Part shown: positions 1 through 12,500 of the stretch, piece by piece
How positions within the stretch are numbered: position 1 is the first letter of the stretch
How the letters are laid out: each line of letters opens with the position of its first letter
Assembly: GCA_949825065.1 (NCBI GenBank)
Contig: OX463855.1
Coordinates: forward strand, 39,690,301-39,754,300
Length of the DNA: 64,000 bases
Direction of reading: 5' to 3'
DNA from: Odontocerum albicorne
Taxonomy: Eukaryota > Arthropoda > Insecta > Trichoptera > Odontoceridae
Program-made: the position numbers and the translations under genes
The notes under the pieces: model-generated
Database searches by the model: none
The model's input: the letters and a program-made list of their open reading frames with translations, nothing else
What the model was told of the DNA's origin: nothing

Positions 1-143
1 AAAGAAATTAGTCAGTTTCTTATTTTGTTTTTAAGTACAGACAGGAAAAATAAATTATATTGAACAGAGACATCACATTACAAATTAATTAAAAATACAA
101 ATTAATTAATTAATTATCATCAAATAATTGATTCGTCTAGAAC

Positions 144-216
144 TTTATTCTACATGAGCAAAATCAATAAAATAATTACCATATGCCGAAAAATTAAAAA
201 TGTTTCAATTTTTATT
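144..216 (-). promoter_or_regulatory. Candidate PSME4 polyadenylation signals
   Basis: On the minus strand AATAAA occurs at 216-211 and again at 149-144, about 250 and 315 bases after the stop codon. The region is very AT-rich, so chance matches are likely. Confidence 0.3.
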
Positions 217-464
217 ACCATCCTCGAAAATAAATAAAAAAATTATAAAAACTAAAGCATATTATGTTTTTTTCTATACATTCAAAATGTCAATATAAAA
301 ATTTATATGTATTTAAAAAAAAATACTCAAAAATAAGTCAGTTAAATTTTTTTTTTTTTTAATTTTTGCCTTACACCTTGCAATAAATAAACGCGTGTTT
401 CTCTTACAAATTGTACAATTATAAAACAAAGTGAGTCCTACCCTACCCAAAGAGTAGAAAGACC

Positions 465-599
465 CTAAGCATAGTATATCGGAGGAATGGATAAGTCGCT
501 CAGCAAGCAGAGCTGGTCTTCTGTGAACTTCAGCTGGTGGTTCTGCCAGTCGTCATGGTGAGTTCTTTTGAAATTGCCTAACGTTTTTCGTATAGTTGA
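465..599 (-). CDS. PSME4: PSME4 exon 22 (last), stop codon and YYA tail
   Basis: Acceptor TTTCCAG precedes base 599 in phase 0. The 44 codons read STIRKTLGNFKRTHHDDW and onward to PIYYA, then TAG at 467-465. This matches the PSME4 C-terminus. In PA200/Blm10 the Tyr-Tyr-Ala tail inserts into an alpha-ring pocket and helps open the 20S gate; it is fully conserved here. Confidence 0.95.
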   Translation of the reverse strand, partial: STIRKTLGNFKRTHHDDWQNHQLKFTEDQLCLLSDLSIPPIYYA

Positions 600-3500
600 C
601 TGGAAATATAAAAAAATGATGTTAATGTTAATCAAAATTTTTGAACAGAATATTAAAGACAATTTTTGTATATTGTAATTTACATGTAGAAGGGAAGGCT
701 GAAAAATATTTGATGTCTACGGCAGGGCTCATCCTCTATTAGTAGAAGTATATCTCGACTAGGGGGATGTTATGAGATGAGTTCAGACCTTTTGATAGCA
801 TATCTCTTAAATGTATTTTCTACATGCTACCTTGATCAAAAAGTTAGGACTTGCGTCAAACAATATGACATCAAATAATATTACTCTAACATCCAAGTGA
901 TGGATAGCTTGTAAATGCTTCATTGTATTGTAATACTACCTTGGTCAAAAAGTTTTAGGACTTTATTAATAAAATCGAAAATACTGTCATTAAGTTTATT
1001 ATTTTGTAGATTTAAGTTCACATTTAAGTGTTAAGCTTTGGTTTCCTAAGAAAGTGGTGTCGTTATATAGCGCACGTAACAAAACATTGTCTATGCAAAC
1101 CATATGGCGTGGTTTCCTAGAGAGCGTTGGTTGTGTCGTTATATAGCGCACGTAACAAAACATTGTCTATGCAAACCATATGGCGTGGTTTCCTAGAGTG
1201 CGTTGGTTGTGTCGTTATATAGCGCACGTAACAATACATTGTCTATGCAAACCAATGGTGTTGGTTTCCTCGATTCCGTTAGTTGTGAGTGTAATGTCAA
1301 ATAGCAATGCTGCCATTTGCATGACGGTTGTGATAGTGGAGCAAACAGTCGTGGAACAATTTTTCCCGTGTAGCGGACACCGTTTTAAAATAAAAAAATG
1401 AGTGCAAACGTAATTTGGACCAGCGAAAATGATGAAATATTGATTGATTTTGTAAGAAATAATGAAGCTTTATATAACGTGAAGAGCAAATACTATAGAA
1501 AAGCCCAGTTGAAACAAAATATGTGGAATAATATCGGGAGCTGTCAGTTTGACGTTTCCAACTGACAGTTGTGGGTTCTCATTTCTGCCGTCAAGGTGGC
1601 GCGCCAGCATCACGTCATGTTACGTGCGCTATATAACGAACCCGCTTTCTTAGGAAACCGTAGCTTTAAATCATTCTGTTTATAACACGGAGTTCTACAA
1701 TACAAATACCAATTAATTTATAAGTTAGTTCCTCTAAGTTTTTTCATATTAAATTTTTTCCTACTCAAGTCTTGTATTGTTGATTGAATTTAATTAATTG
1801 TCCATCCTTATCGATATTCAAGAAAAAACTAAAAAATCCTAATTTACCACTAAGAAACAAAAGATTCCAGCTTGAACAAATGAAAGTGTGAGTCAGTGGC
1901 TACAATACGTTAACGCATCAGCGATGTTCAACACATGGCTAGGCGATCTTACAGTCAATAGAAGACATGTTGTTTCGTTATATTCTGAAATGTTAAAAAG
2001 TGGATATCGCGCGGTTATCAAACTTCTTTCAAAAGAAGGGAAAAGTCCGGTACAAACGAACTAATGTCAGTATTCTATTACTATTCTATGGCTGACGTGG
2101 AAGAGGTTGAATAAAAATTTTAGGCAAAAATATTATAAAAAAAGAAAACATTTGATAAACTCACGGGAATAGGCATGGGGTCATTGAGATGCTTCCCGAG
2201 CACCTGGAAGATGTCGGGCAGGAAGGGGGGTACGGAGTAGGGGTGTGCAGCGATAAAGGCGCACAGCCCCAGCACGCCGCAGTGCCGGCGAGCCAAGGCC
2301 TCCGCGCTTACCGGGCCCTTCTTCAGTCTGCCGCCGCCACTCATCTTCTTGAACTGCTCCTGTAAATAATTTTACTTTTAGTATATACGTTCATAGATTC
2401 ATCCATCAATACATTACTTATTCTGTCATACATTGTCACCCCATGTATTCTTCTCAGTGCACGCAATTCTACAGGCGTTTCTTCGGATCCAAATAAGTCT
2501 TTTTCCACATTTCTCTCCCATACGTACAAGTTGGAAATAAAATATTGTGGAATATCATATATCAGGTCTGTAAATATGAAACCGGAATTCGCTCATAGAT
2601 GGCTCTAGTTGTCAATGTAGTGACTGTCAAACCGCATCATTGCCGCCTTTTTCTTGTGTTTACATTTGTCAAAGACTTTTAACTCACAACAATTGTATCG
2701 GACGTATGCCGTCACCCTTGTGTGTGTATGTGGTATAATGATATAGACAATGGTGTGTAGATCTGGAGGCAAATTTGCCCTTATATCTTATATGTTTTAT
2801 TCTGTAAAAATGTATCATGTCATTATAATTTGTATGTAATATGTCACTTTGAATCCGAATGAGCTCGCGACCGCGGTATAAATTGTGCTGTGGCCGAGCC
2901 ATCGAGACCAAGGCAAAAGGCGGTCAGTCTAAGCGGCCCCGCTAGCCCCGAACATGGGTTTACCTCGCGGGCAGCGGGCGCTTACTCTGACCGACTTTCC
3001 GCTAATATAGAGCCCCAAATTATATTGAAAATATATACTTCCAAACATCGCTGTTACTTCTCTACAACTGTGTTTCACTTCGTCTGACCTTCTCCGATCC
3101 ACCAGAGAGGAATCTCTCTCGATCATCTTCACTTCGCCGGAATTATCGTACCGAGTCCGTCCCTGGAACCCAGCTGGGTAGCGCGCTGACCACCGGAACA
3201 AGCTCCGCCCACAAGTTCAGGGGCGCATTCGACGCAAGAATATTTCGCCGAAGATTTATTCATTAATTTTGGTGATTTACGATTTCGACCGCTAGCTGAA
3301 TTCTTCGAGCATTGCGCAGCGACCAACGCCCTATCTACAGTCTTTGTACCTGTCCGGTACAACAATACAAGTTTAATACAACTACATATGTTTTCATAGC
3401 GTTGAACATGTCTGTTTTTGTGCCTGAAAACTACGATTTGCGGATAGCATTGATTTTCTGTTACCATTTGAAGAAAACTGCTGCAGAATCGCATCGAATG

Positions 3501-6500
3501 CTTGTCGAAGCTTATGAGCATACTCTTGGTAAATCACAGTGCTTTGAGTGGTTTAAAAAATTCAAAAGTGGCGATTTTGACGTGAGAAACGAAAAACGTA
3601 GAAGACCACCGAGAAAGTTTGAAGACGCCGAATTGCAAGCATTGTTGGATGAGGATGACGCTCAAACGCAACAACAACTCGCGGATCAATTAAATGTGAC
3701 ATGAGAAGCCGTCTCCATAAAGAGCAACAGTTTTTTTGGCGCGGCATCCACAAATTGCCAGAGAGATGGAAAAAATGTGTAGCTAGCGATGGGCAATACT
3801 TTGAATAAAATATTTTTTACCATTTTCATACAATAAATGTGTATTTACAGACCTGATACATACAAGTTGGAAATAAAATATTGTTGTGGAATATCATATA
3901 AAGGTAAGCAGATTTTGATATTATTCAGTTCGAGTATAAATGATTTAGTGGCCCATTGACTCTGTTTCCTATCGCTACATATTGCCGACATCCCACTTAA
4001 CTCTTCCATCATATGTGAAAATACTACCCAAATATAATAGCAGAATTCCTCAACTTGCTCCGATCTTTCATTGTTCATCTTGTCTACTTTTCTTGTCACA
4101 CTTTTGATTTTGGATTTTGCAACATTCACATTTTTCATACAATTTACTTTGTTCTGATCAAATTCTGCAATTCATCTTCAGTCTCCGCATACCCTACTAC
4201 GTCGTCTATATAAATTCCCATTCAACATTTGTAAGCCACCAATTCGACATTTGAATGGATAAAGCGTTTCATAAATAAATTTAAAAAAAAAAACAAAATA
4301 ATTTACCAGCAGCCCCAGTTGATCACTGATGATACCGCAGTGCAACAGGCCAGCCAGGACTTGTGCTGCAAGCTCGCGCACCTCGGGTCGCAGGTCTTCT
4401 AGCAGACGCATGACTATAAGGAGCACAGCTTCTCGGTGCTGCTCATCTGATGCTACGAGGGCCATGTTATGGAACACCACGCACTGCAGGAAGCTCAGGC
4501 ATGACGCTCGGGCACACCATGATGGGGAGTCACATACCTGCAATCAGATATTTCATACTTATTTTCATATTGATTCAAGATATTTTTTAAGGACAGATGT
4601 TCTCGTCATTACCTTTAAAAACAAAACCAAGATAGAATTAATCCATACACCTCATCATGCATACTTTCCTATTTAAAAAGATTTCACTTCTTTTTCATTT
4701 GGTTATGCCACCTTTTTTAGGTCTTTCCAAACTTCTCCTTCATTCTTCCTACATGATCGAACCATCTCGTTGCACCTTTTTTCATCTTAAGTAATGCATC
4801 TTCTTTCAATCCGCATTCTTTTCTAATGTCCTCATTCCTTTTTTTTTTTAACCTGGCGAGTTTATTGCCATGTGGCAACCTCTTCCAGCCAACCAGAAAG
4901 AGGTTTATTTTTTTAATAGGCCCTAAGTGAAAACCAGACTGGAATCCTATTTAAAAAAATCTGGGTTCCAGCGGGGATCGAACCCGCAACCTCAGGATTG
5001 GCAGACAAGTGTCTTACCACCAGGCCACGGAGGTCGTCCTTATCTTGTAATACAAAATTTTTTCTCAATTAACACTCTTATTTTTACTACATTTATCTTC
5101 TATTTATTAATTTTTTGCCATGGCCAAATTAAGCTCGCATACCCTAGATTCCATTATGTATAGCAAGCTTCTCTTCAAATGCTCCAGTTGGTAAACACAC
5201 TGTATAATCCACCATTCACTCTATTGTTATACTGCCAATATTCTCTCAACATTTAACACTATATGGCCATCCAATGTGAACAAGCCACCATATAAGTTAC
5301 CATAAGATACATTTTCTCAACTTGCAATAGAAACAATATTATCTTCGGCCCCTGTAATCGAGCATTCTGTTTAAACTCCATTTATTTTTCAGGTCCTTTG
5401 CACGTTACAGGTTTCCCTAATTCATACAAGGACCAAACATAACAAATACAGAAAAAAAAATGCATAAAACAGTTCAACATTTTAAGACTTATAAAAACTA
5501 TTGTAAAAATGTATATGTTACGCTAAAACACTATGACAAAATGTAACATGTAAGATTATATAAAAAAAATGTAATAATTTCAAGTAGACGCTAAATTCAA
5601 GAGATTTTTCCTGAGGGAGCTGAGCGACATATGAAATACGTCTATATGAGGACACACACGGTTAAACAGATCTACCTACACCATCATTTCCAAAGGCAGG
5701 CTGGTTCAACTTATAGGTTGATAGAACAATCTATGGGAGCATTGTCTCAAAAAATCCAATCGGGTTAAGAACCACTGGAGTAGACAAGTAACTCACAGTT
5801 CGCCATCACACATGTTGGAATTACTATTGCATGTCGACAGGCAACAACACTTGCAAACATTTAGGCATACAAGTATTATTACCAGGCGAAACCGATACCG
5901 AAACATTTAGGCGTACAAGTATTATTACCAGGCGAAACCGATACCGAAACATTTAGGCGTACAAGTATTATTATCAGGCCAAACCGATACCCCCAGACAG
6001 AAGACAAGTATCTTACCAGCAAGGCTATGGAAGTCATCGTTAATATATCACTCAACGAAAAAAATAACAAAAGACATTACTCCGAATGGTTTTCAATTGA
6101 GTACAGATTAGATCATTTTTAGGACCTGTTCCATAGTGTTGAGTGCAGTCTGCAGACAGTCTGGAGTGTGCAAGGCCTGCGCCAGGTTGGCCATGAAGCC
6201 CCCGACCATGCGACAGAGCTCCTCGTCTCCCTCCTTAGCACCCAGCGCACACGCGGCTGGTACCAGAGCATAGTACTCTTTGCGGGCACCAAACGGGTGG
6301 CGACATATCGTTGTAGTTATCCATTTAATAGCTGAAACATTCACAACATTCATTAGACTAATCATTATTGTACTTAAAAGACATGACTGATTCATTACAA
6401 GCTGTCCTCAATATCTGCATGAATAATTCTATTTCCTTTCTGAGCATGGACTGTCTCTCTGATCTGGTGACGGAAAAATCCTTTATTTACCAATATATCA

Positions 6501-9500
6501 CACATTCACAAATCCTTTATTTACCAATATATCACACATTCACCAATCCTTTATTTACCAATATATCACACATTCACAAATCCTTGATTTACCAATATAT
6601 CACACATTCACAAATCCTTTATTTACCAATATATCACACATTCACAAATCCTTTATTTACCAATATATCACACATTCACAAATCCTTTATTTACCAATAT
6701 ATCACACATTCACAAATCCTTTATTTACCAATATATCACACATTCACAAATCCTTTATTTACCAATATATCACACATTCACAAATCCTTTATTTACCAAT
6801 ATATCACACATTCACAAATCCTTTATTTACCAATATATCACATATTCACAAATCCTTATTTACCAATATATCACACATTCACAAATCCTTTATTTACCAA
6901 TATACCACACATTCACAAATCCTTTATTTACCAATATATCAAACATTCACAAATCCTTTATTTACCAATATATCACACATTCACAAATCCTTTATTTACC
7001 AATATATCACATATTCACAAATCCTTTATTTACCAATATATCACACATTCACAAATACTTTATTTACCAATATATAGCACATTCACAAATTTCTAGACAC
7101 GTCTGTTTTCAATGCAGCTACTAGATTGATATTTTTCCAAAAATTGATTGTGAAAATAATTAATAAACTTCCTGCCCGGTATCCCACGGCGGAGCTTTTC
7201 ACAGAGTATCGGGTCCTGAACATAGCCAATTTGCATCTCAAATCCATTCTCTGGCACTACCATCAAGAGGAAAGGAAGATGCAGACTCGGCAGAGACACA
7301 TGACACGCATGGCAACTAATCAAATGTTCACCATCCCTAGAGTTAAAACCTCTTTTGCCCAAAGGCAATATGCCTATTTAGCTCCCATGACATACAATGG
7401 CGTGCCGAATTCAATATAGGTAAAGGGAGGAAACCCATTTAGGCAGTCGATTGGAGCGTGGTTGTTATTGCGACAGGAGTTTGAGTACTTGGGGTTTCAG
7501 GATGAATGACGTGTGGAAAAGGTTTGTGTGGGCTCTTGAGTGTAGGTTTCTTTTTGTTGTTTTAATATTGTTATTTTATATTTGTATTTCTGTATATTTT
7601 TGTTTTTATTATTATGATTGTGTGCGGTATATTATGGGATGAACATTTTTGGTCTTTATGGAGTGATGATGTGTGAGGAGTTTGATTTTGCATGATGTTT
7701 CCAGTTGTAATTGAGTGTCACTGTTTGTCAGGTTGATAAGAACGTGCAACGGGGTTTTGTTTTTGTGTAATCAAAAATCGGAAAGAAGTATCGATTTATT
7801 TTTTCATGCTAAATATACTCAGTGAGATACAGGCAAAAGCCTAGTTTACTGGGGACACGACAAATGAAAGGCAACAAACCCAGATCTATTAAAATTGTAT
7901 GTCCAAATTAAATTACCTGTTGTTTTTTCGGAAATTATGTATATTTCTTGTCATGTGTAAAATAAATAAAATAAAATATGTGGTAATCATAAATATTGCC
8001 ATATTGGTCTGCTTCTAAAATGTCTACATTGGCTAAAGTGTCGCGAACAGATTGATTTCAAACTTAGTATCTTTCTATTTAAACATTTAACAATAACGGT
8101 ATAACCCCTACCGGTTTTGAGGTTTTTACATCATCATCAGTGGAACACAAACAAGAGTCTTGTTTGTGCTCCCCTGATGATGAGGTGAAAAATAAAAATA
8201 TTTTAAATAAACAATTTGATGCATTTAAGTAAACCATGAAAAACGGGACAGTCAAAATTGCTTACCGGTTTTGAAGAATCTAAGATTGATGTCATATTCA
8301 CTATCCTGAGAGTGGACACTTCCGTCTACGGGTACAACGCTGCCATTGATCCTCGTGTCCTTGGGTATTATAAAGCTTGTGTCCATTTTATCCAAAGTGT
8401 CCATTTTATCCAAGGTGTCCATTTTATCCAAAGTGTCCATATCAGGATGCTTGTCATTCTTTGTATCCAACAATGCATTTGATATCATGTTTTGGATAGA
8501 AGAACCAACGCCCACGTCTGAATCCTGTTAATAAAACAAAAATGAAACACCTTAAGATGGGAGTGTCTAACACAAAGATTCCCAAAGTGGTCTATATGGA
8601 CCCCCAAGGGCTGATTTCGACTTGCAGGGTGTCTATGTCAGTGAGAAAAGAAAATGGGGGTGCACGAGATGTAAATAGGGGTTCACGTGAGCGGATCCCA
8701 TTTAGGCAGATCATCATCAATATTTAGGCGTTCCGTAAACGTCTTATTACACCTAACACAGATTGTGTGTACATATATGTATATATTACATGAAGAACTG
8801 ATTTTCTTTTGAACTGGAATAAGTACAAAAGAAGAACTTAAGGTGCAGTTCAGAAAGAAGTATCAGCAGTTCTGGCTTCAGAAAGATACTCCTGTTGCTT
8901 ATCCTGCATTATGGACTATTGCAAAAAAGTTTTTGTTAGCTTTTCCATCTTCATACCTCTTGGAAAGAGGTTTTAGGGCGGTTGACAATCTTCTTACGAA
9001 AAAAAGAAATCGAGTGCAAATCACTGAACGTAGAGATTTAAGACTATACCTCACTAATTTGAAGCCAAATATTGAACCATTGCTATCAGAGCACCAGGTT
9101 CATCCCTCTCCTTCCTTCCGTGGTTGCAGTCCTAAGACTGGTTTGCAGCAATTTGAACTCTTCTCCTCCATTCCCCCCTGTCCTGTGCGGCTCTCTTTAA
9201 GTCTGTATATGTTGAGCAGCGCACGTCCACCAACAGGTCCTCCAGGTACTCTCGGCGTGGGCGTCCCCTAGAGTTTGTCCCCTCGGTCATACCCTCCATT
9301 ATGGCATGCAAGAGGCCCTCTTGTCGTATTATATGACCGATCCATCTTGCACGCCTTTCGGACAGGATCCTGAGCAGGTGCCTTCCTCCTTCGATTCGTT
9401 GGAGAACCTCTTCATTTGTGATGCGGTCTCTCCAGGAAATTCCTAATAGTCTTCTATAGGACCACATCTCAAAAGCCTCTAGTCTTCGTCTATCTCTTTC

Positions 9501-12500
9501 GGATAGGCACCATGTCTCGCAGCCGTACATCAAGATACTCCATACATAGGTCTTGATGAGGAGTATTCTCAGTTTTAGGTCTATATTATTTGATTCTATT
9601 ATTTTCGACCTTTTATTAAATGCAAGTCTAGCCTGATGTATACGGCTGTCGACCTCGCTCTTGGACCGACCGTCCCATGTTATTTTGCTCCCGAGGTAGA
9701 CAAACTCCTCGGTGTTCTTTAGTGGTTTACCCGACATCACTATTCTCATCTGGTGCTGCGCTCGGCCTACAGTCAGCAGCTTTGTTTTGTCTTTATTTAT
9801 CTTCATACTGTAGTTATTTTGAAGAATGCTTTCCATAGTTGTTAAGCCCTCTTGTAGTTCCTCTCATTAACTTCCTCTCTTGTAGTTCCTCTCATCCCTC
9901 TCATTAACAGTATTATTTGTGTATTAATTTTATGTAAGAATTTTACTAGGTTTTGATTTGTTTCGTTCCAAAGCCAAATATTTACTTGCATTTTGTGTCT
10001 TTTCAATAAAGGTATGAATAAAAATTGTACGTGTTTTTAATTTTTTTACAATTGTCCACTCTACAAAAAACCTTATCAAGGTGAACAGCACTGTACCAGC
10101 TGTCAAAAATACATTTTAAGTTAATAAGTTTAGGAAAATTCAATATTAGGCAGGCATGGGGTCTACGGAATACAAAAAAAATCGGCAAGTGGTCTACAGG
10201 GCGAAAAGGTTTGGAAAACTATGCTCTAACACATAGACTGCTGAATGATTTTTATTTTCATAAGAACGAATCAAATAATGTATGTTATTATTTGATTCGT
10301 TCTTATGCTCTTCAGAAGTTTCGGCTAAAACGATTACTCGTTATGCGTTAGAAGAGATCTCCCCAACTATTAGAATTGAGCTGTTAAGAGCATCAACAAT
10401 CGCACACGGAATGATCTTGTTGAATGAATTTTCCGATATCTTCCATATCCTGACGGACAAATTGAGGATTGAACTCTTTAACGTGTTCCCCGCGGGGAGC
10501 ACAAACGCCTGTGATCTGACGACAATCCAAGTTTCAAATCACAAATACTTAAAAAAAATGACACAAAACCGGAATAAAAATTGAACTAAAATTTAAAATA
10601 ATCTTTATTCTAGCGACATCTCTGAAAACCTTGTCAAATAATATATTAGTTTATGAGATATTGTTGAATAAACAGAGCGCCGAATTTTTTTGGTTTCTCA
10701 ATATTTCCAGCATTAACGACCTGTCGCGCGGATCGAGTCCTGCGATGAGTCTCTCTTACGTAAATAAACATTACTAGTGCTATATGCATTTGATTGGGTG
10801 AGTGTCATGAAGCATTGATTTGATCGTAGCATTCCTTTGTTTATTTTACGTAATGTTTAGTTTATCTCCTTTATTTAATGAGTCTCCTTAAGAGTAATGA
10901 CTATTATTTATTATCAGAAAATTACTTAAGTGTCATGTTTACTTGGTGTTGTAATCAAATATCAGTGGTTCTAAACAAAATATGTGTTTAAACTTAGAAA
11001 TTAAAAAACGCTGAAATTGTGCCGCGCACAGGATTCGTGGAATTTGATTTTTAACGCGGTGAACAGGTTAATAAACTTTGCATAACCGAGTCACTTCACA
11101 GGTAAGCATGAGTAACATTATTCCTGTTGTCATTATGTTAAATTTAGAATTTAGCAATAGCTGAAACAATTGCTGGAGCCACTACCTTCCAGAATGACTT
11201 GTTTGCTTGTGAAGATATTTTTTCTATTAGAAGTCTTGGTACAAATATCTCTTCGAGGAGATTAGAAACTAAAGAAGTGATATTTTTACTTATTATATTC
11301 GACATCATTGCTGGGCCTGGTGGTCGATCCCTCGCCATTTCAACCTCACATCTGTTGGAAAGCGAAACTGTGCAGTGGAGTTTTTTTTTAAGTGAGTGAG
11401 CCGTTGTTGCACACAATCAAACCGCTGTACTGAATCCAATGACACAACAAAGTGAAACGATCGGAGCACACCGGCATGTTTTTTAAGTGAGTGAGCCGTT
11501 GTTACATACAATCAAACCGCTGTACTGAATCCAATGACACAACAAAGTGAAACGATCGGAGCACACCGGCATGTTTTTTAAGTGAGTGAGCCGTTGTTAC
11601 ACACAATCAAACCGCTGTACTGAATCCAATGACACAACAAAGTGAAACGATCGGAGCACACCGGCATGTTTTTTATTCTCATTTTTTCAAAGAATAGATA
11701 TGACCGAAGGCATAGGTATCTTTATACCCCTGAATAGTAAGCGGAAAAAATGTCTACGTCATTCGATGGGAGTAGCATAACGCGAGGTTCGACCTTCCGC
11801 ACAGAAGTCCAGTGCGTTACCGGACGGCCGTGCACTTCAATTATTACACTAAGAAAGTTGCATTGTGAATAATTACCACATCCATATGAGTTTGGTTAGT
11901 CTTCTTCCACTCTTGCATGATCTTGTTGACAGTTTCAATGTTGATGGTCCCCTTGTCGATACCTCCAGAGCTGATGCAGGATTGTATCAGACTCTTCACA
12001 TTCTCTGGCAGGTGCATCTTGGACCCCTGCAGCTTCATATTCTCACGAGACTTTACCTTAGATGGTTCTGATTCTTCGTCGCTAAATAAACAATTAAAAA
12101 ATATATTATTTCTAGTTAAGGCATTAACGTTGTGGAGGTTTAAAGACATTGTAATTTGTTTTATCAAACACTGTTTATTTCACTTTATGTAACGGTATAA
12201 CCCTACCGGTTTCAAGGCTTTCACCTCATCATCAGGGGAGCACAAGACTAATTCTGTGAATTCCTAGATTTATTTAAAATAATTACAAAATACAGTGCAA
12301 TTTTTGGTTCAATCATGATATCCTACACTGCTTTATAAAGGGTCTTTCAAATTGAGCGGTTTTTTAAATTCTTGGATAAAACACAGATGGCATCGCGAAC
12401 TTGCCTGGGTCTTGACATTTGAGAAGTGTAATGTATGACATTTATAAAAATGGAGTCGTATACAATACAACAACCTCAGTGAGATACAGGCAAAAGCCTA

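Noticed and set aside
4970..5038. Possible tRNA gene (A and B boxes, minus strand; also 14180 plus)
   Set aside because: Cloverleaf is incomplete and the same SINE body with a poly-A tail follows in both copies, so these are SINE heads.
6368..7096. 242-codon open frame of repeated ITHSQILYLPIYHTFTN
   Set aside because: It is a by-product of a 34-base tandem repeat that lacks stops in all frames; no start context, splice sites or homology.
11144..11416. Minus-strand frame NIISKNITSLVSNLLEEIF with coding-like character
   Set aside because: Interesting amphipathic sequence, but no recognised family, no splice signals fitting PSME4 phase, and it runs into the 95-base tandem repeat.
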